64,000 nucleotides of DNA, taken from positions 5,612,501-5,676,500 of the forward strand of contig CM034131.1 of assembly GCA_019914995.1 (NCBI GenBank), written 5' to 3'. The translations under genes were made by a program, and so were the position numbers. This document shows, piece by piece, positions 63,400-64,000 of this stretch. How positions within the stretch are numbered: position 1 is the stretch's first letter; every line of letters begins with the position of its first letter. Origin of the DNA: Acanthochlamys bracteata (Eukaryota; Streptophyta; Magnoliopsida; Pandanales; Velloziaceae). The notes under the pieces are model-generated. The model was not told the origin of the DNA. It ran no database searches and saw only the letters and a list, made by a program, of their open reading frames with translations.

Positions 63400-63745
63400 T
63401 ACAACACAACGCTTGTGAATTTTTGCAGCATATTAGCAACGCCTTCAAAATCTTCACTAGCTTCTAGGCATGTGGTTCCTGGAGTTGCACCATCAAACCG
63501 CACTCCTCGACCTGGTAAATATGTAATGAGATAATATTCAGCAAAGTCACTGATCACCGAGCACCAAGCAGGAGCATGGATAGTTTAGGTGTTGAGCATT
63601 CATCACTAGCACTTGGACAATTAAAAATAGATGATCCAGGTGCATACCTTTTCAGCTGAAGTTTGTAGCTTCTAAGAAATTAGCTCTCTCGGTAACAGGA
63701 TAAGTATCTTTTCCTTCCAAGAAATATGCTTTCTCCTGGAAAGGA
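63400..63745 (-). other. Unidentified exon-like segments on the - strand
   Basis: Two stretches look coding. One, after a TTTCCAG acceptor-like site near 63740, reads EKAYFLEGKDTYPVTERANF, then stops at a TGA near 63655. The other, at about 63410-63510, reads RGVRFDGATPGTTCLEASED after a TTACCAG. I do not recognise either. They may be the end of a gene extending beyond the right edge, or a decaying fragment. Confidence 0.35.
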
Positions 63746-64000
63746 TGAAATTTCAGCAGTTTAATGTACTAGTATTGCAGACACTTTTCAACCATATTTA
63801 TACAAAGACATAGATATTCCAGCAACTAATCACAGAGCAGAATAACAATGGCACATAATGAAGGTCATTTTAACAGTGGGAAGTTCTTATACCAAAATAA
63901 TCTTAAATTCAGCCAATATTACGACTGCCATAGTTATGTTACATTTGCCCCGTTCAGAAGTCAACCACATGGAAATATGATTCATAAAGACGAACTACAA

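Noticed and set aside
1-64000. CRISPR arrays, phage-like or bacterial operons, rRNA and tRNA genes
   Set aside because: No regularly spaced repeats, Shine-Dalgarno-led gene clusters or recognisable RNA-gene sequences were seen. Small RNAs cannot be excluded by eye.

Overview
The window is nuclear DNA of a flowering plant, most likely a eudicot. It has many-exon genes with GT/AG introns, an AT-rich intergenic background, Ty1/copia debris and plant-specific families (AHA-type proton pump, LOB-domain factor, DUF569, PPR). I see no prokaryotic features, CRISPR array, rRNA or recognisable tRNA. Gene models were assembled by eye from reading frame, splice sites and remembered family sequence; no search was run.

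Layout. (1) 1-19910, + strand: a nearly complete Vip1/PPIP5K-type inositol pyrophosphate kinase/phosphatase (VIH1/VIH2 class). I traced 26 coding segments in one continuous frame (2847 nt, 948 codons plus stop); only about the first 100 codons lie off the left edge. Its introns carry small tandem duplications, a MITE-like insertion and an (ATT)n tract touching a splice acceptor. (2) 19911-27439: AT-rich spacer with a recurring palindromic AT-rich repeat family. (3) 27440-34170, + strand: a complete 21-exon plasma-membrane H+-ATPase of 956 codons, AHA11-like, with all P-type ATPase motifs and the 14-3-3-binding C-terminus. (4) 34171-36745: AT-rich spacer. (5) 36746-45828 and 45829-54924: two head-to-tail copies of a roughly 9.09 kb unit. 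Each holds a decayed PPR gene (- strand), a three-exon DUF569 gene (+ strand) and nested copia pieces. DUF569 is intact in unit 1 and frameshifted in unit 2 by one missing T in a homopolymer. (6) 52879-55432, - strand: a copia element with two 130 bp LTRs, a degenerate initiator-Met-tRNA primer site, a gag-protease frame and the end of RNase H, but no integrase or reverse-transcriptase core. It sits inside an older + strand copia whose halves lie at about 52340-52878 and 55433-55980. (7) 59742-62052, - strand: a LOB-domain transcription factor with a 12-codon first exon that a simple ORF scan misses. (8) 62053-64000: AT-rich sequence plus exon-like patches I cannot identify.

The genes do not form a pathway; this is an ordinary gene neighbourhood. 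The most informative part is the 9 kb tandem duplication. Its two copies differ mostly by homopolymer indels in the gene part, and by patches of scrambled bases, often at CAG/CTG, in the transposon part. That pattern raises the question of assembly or base-calling error rather than biology. I found no convincing wholly new biological system. The better candidates for new description are the internally deleted copia derivative with its CGG-rich leader, and the AT-rich MITE-like family.
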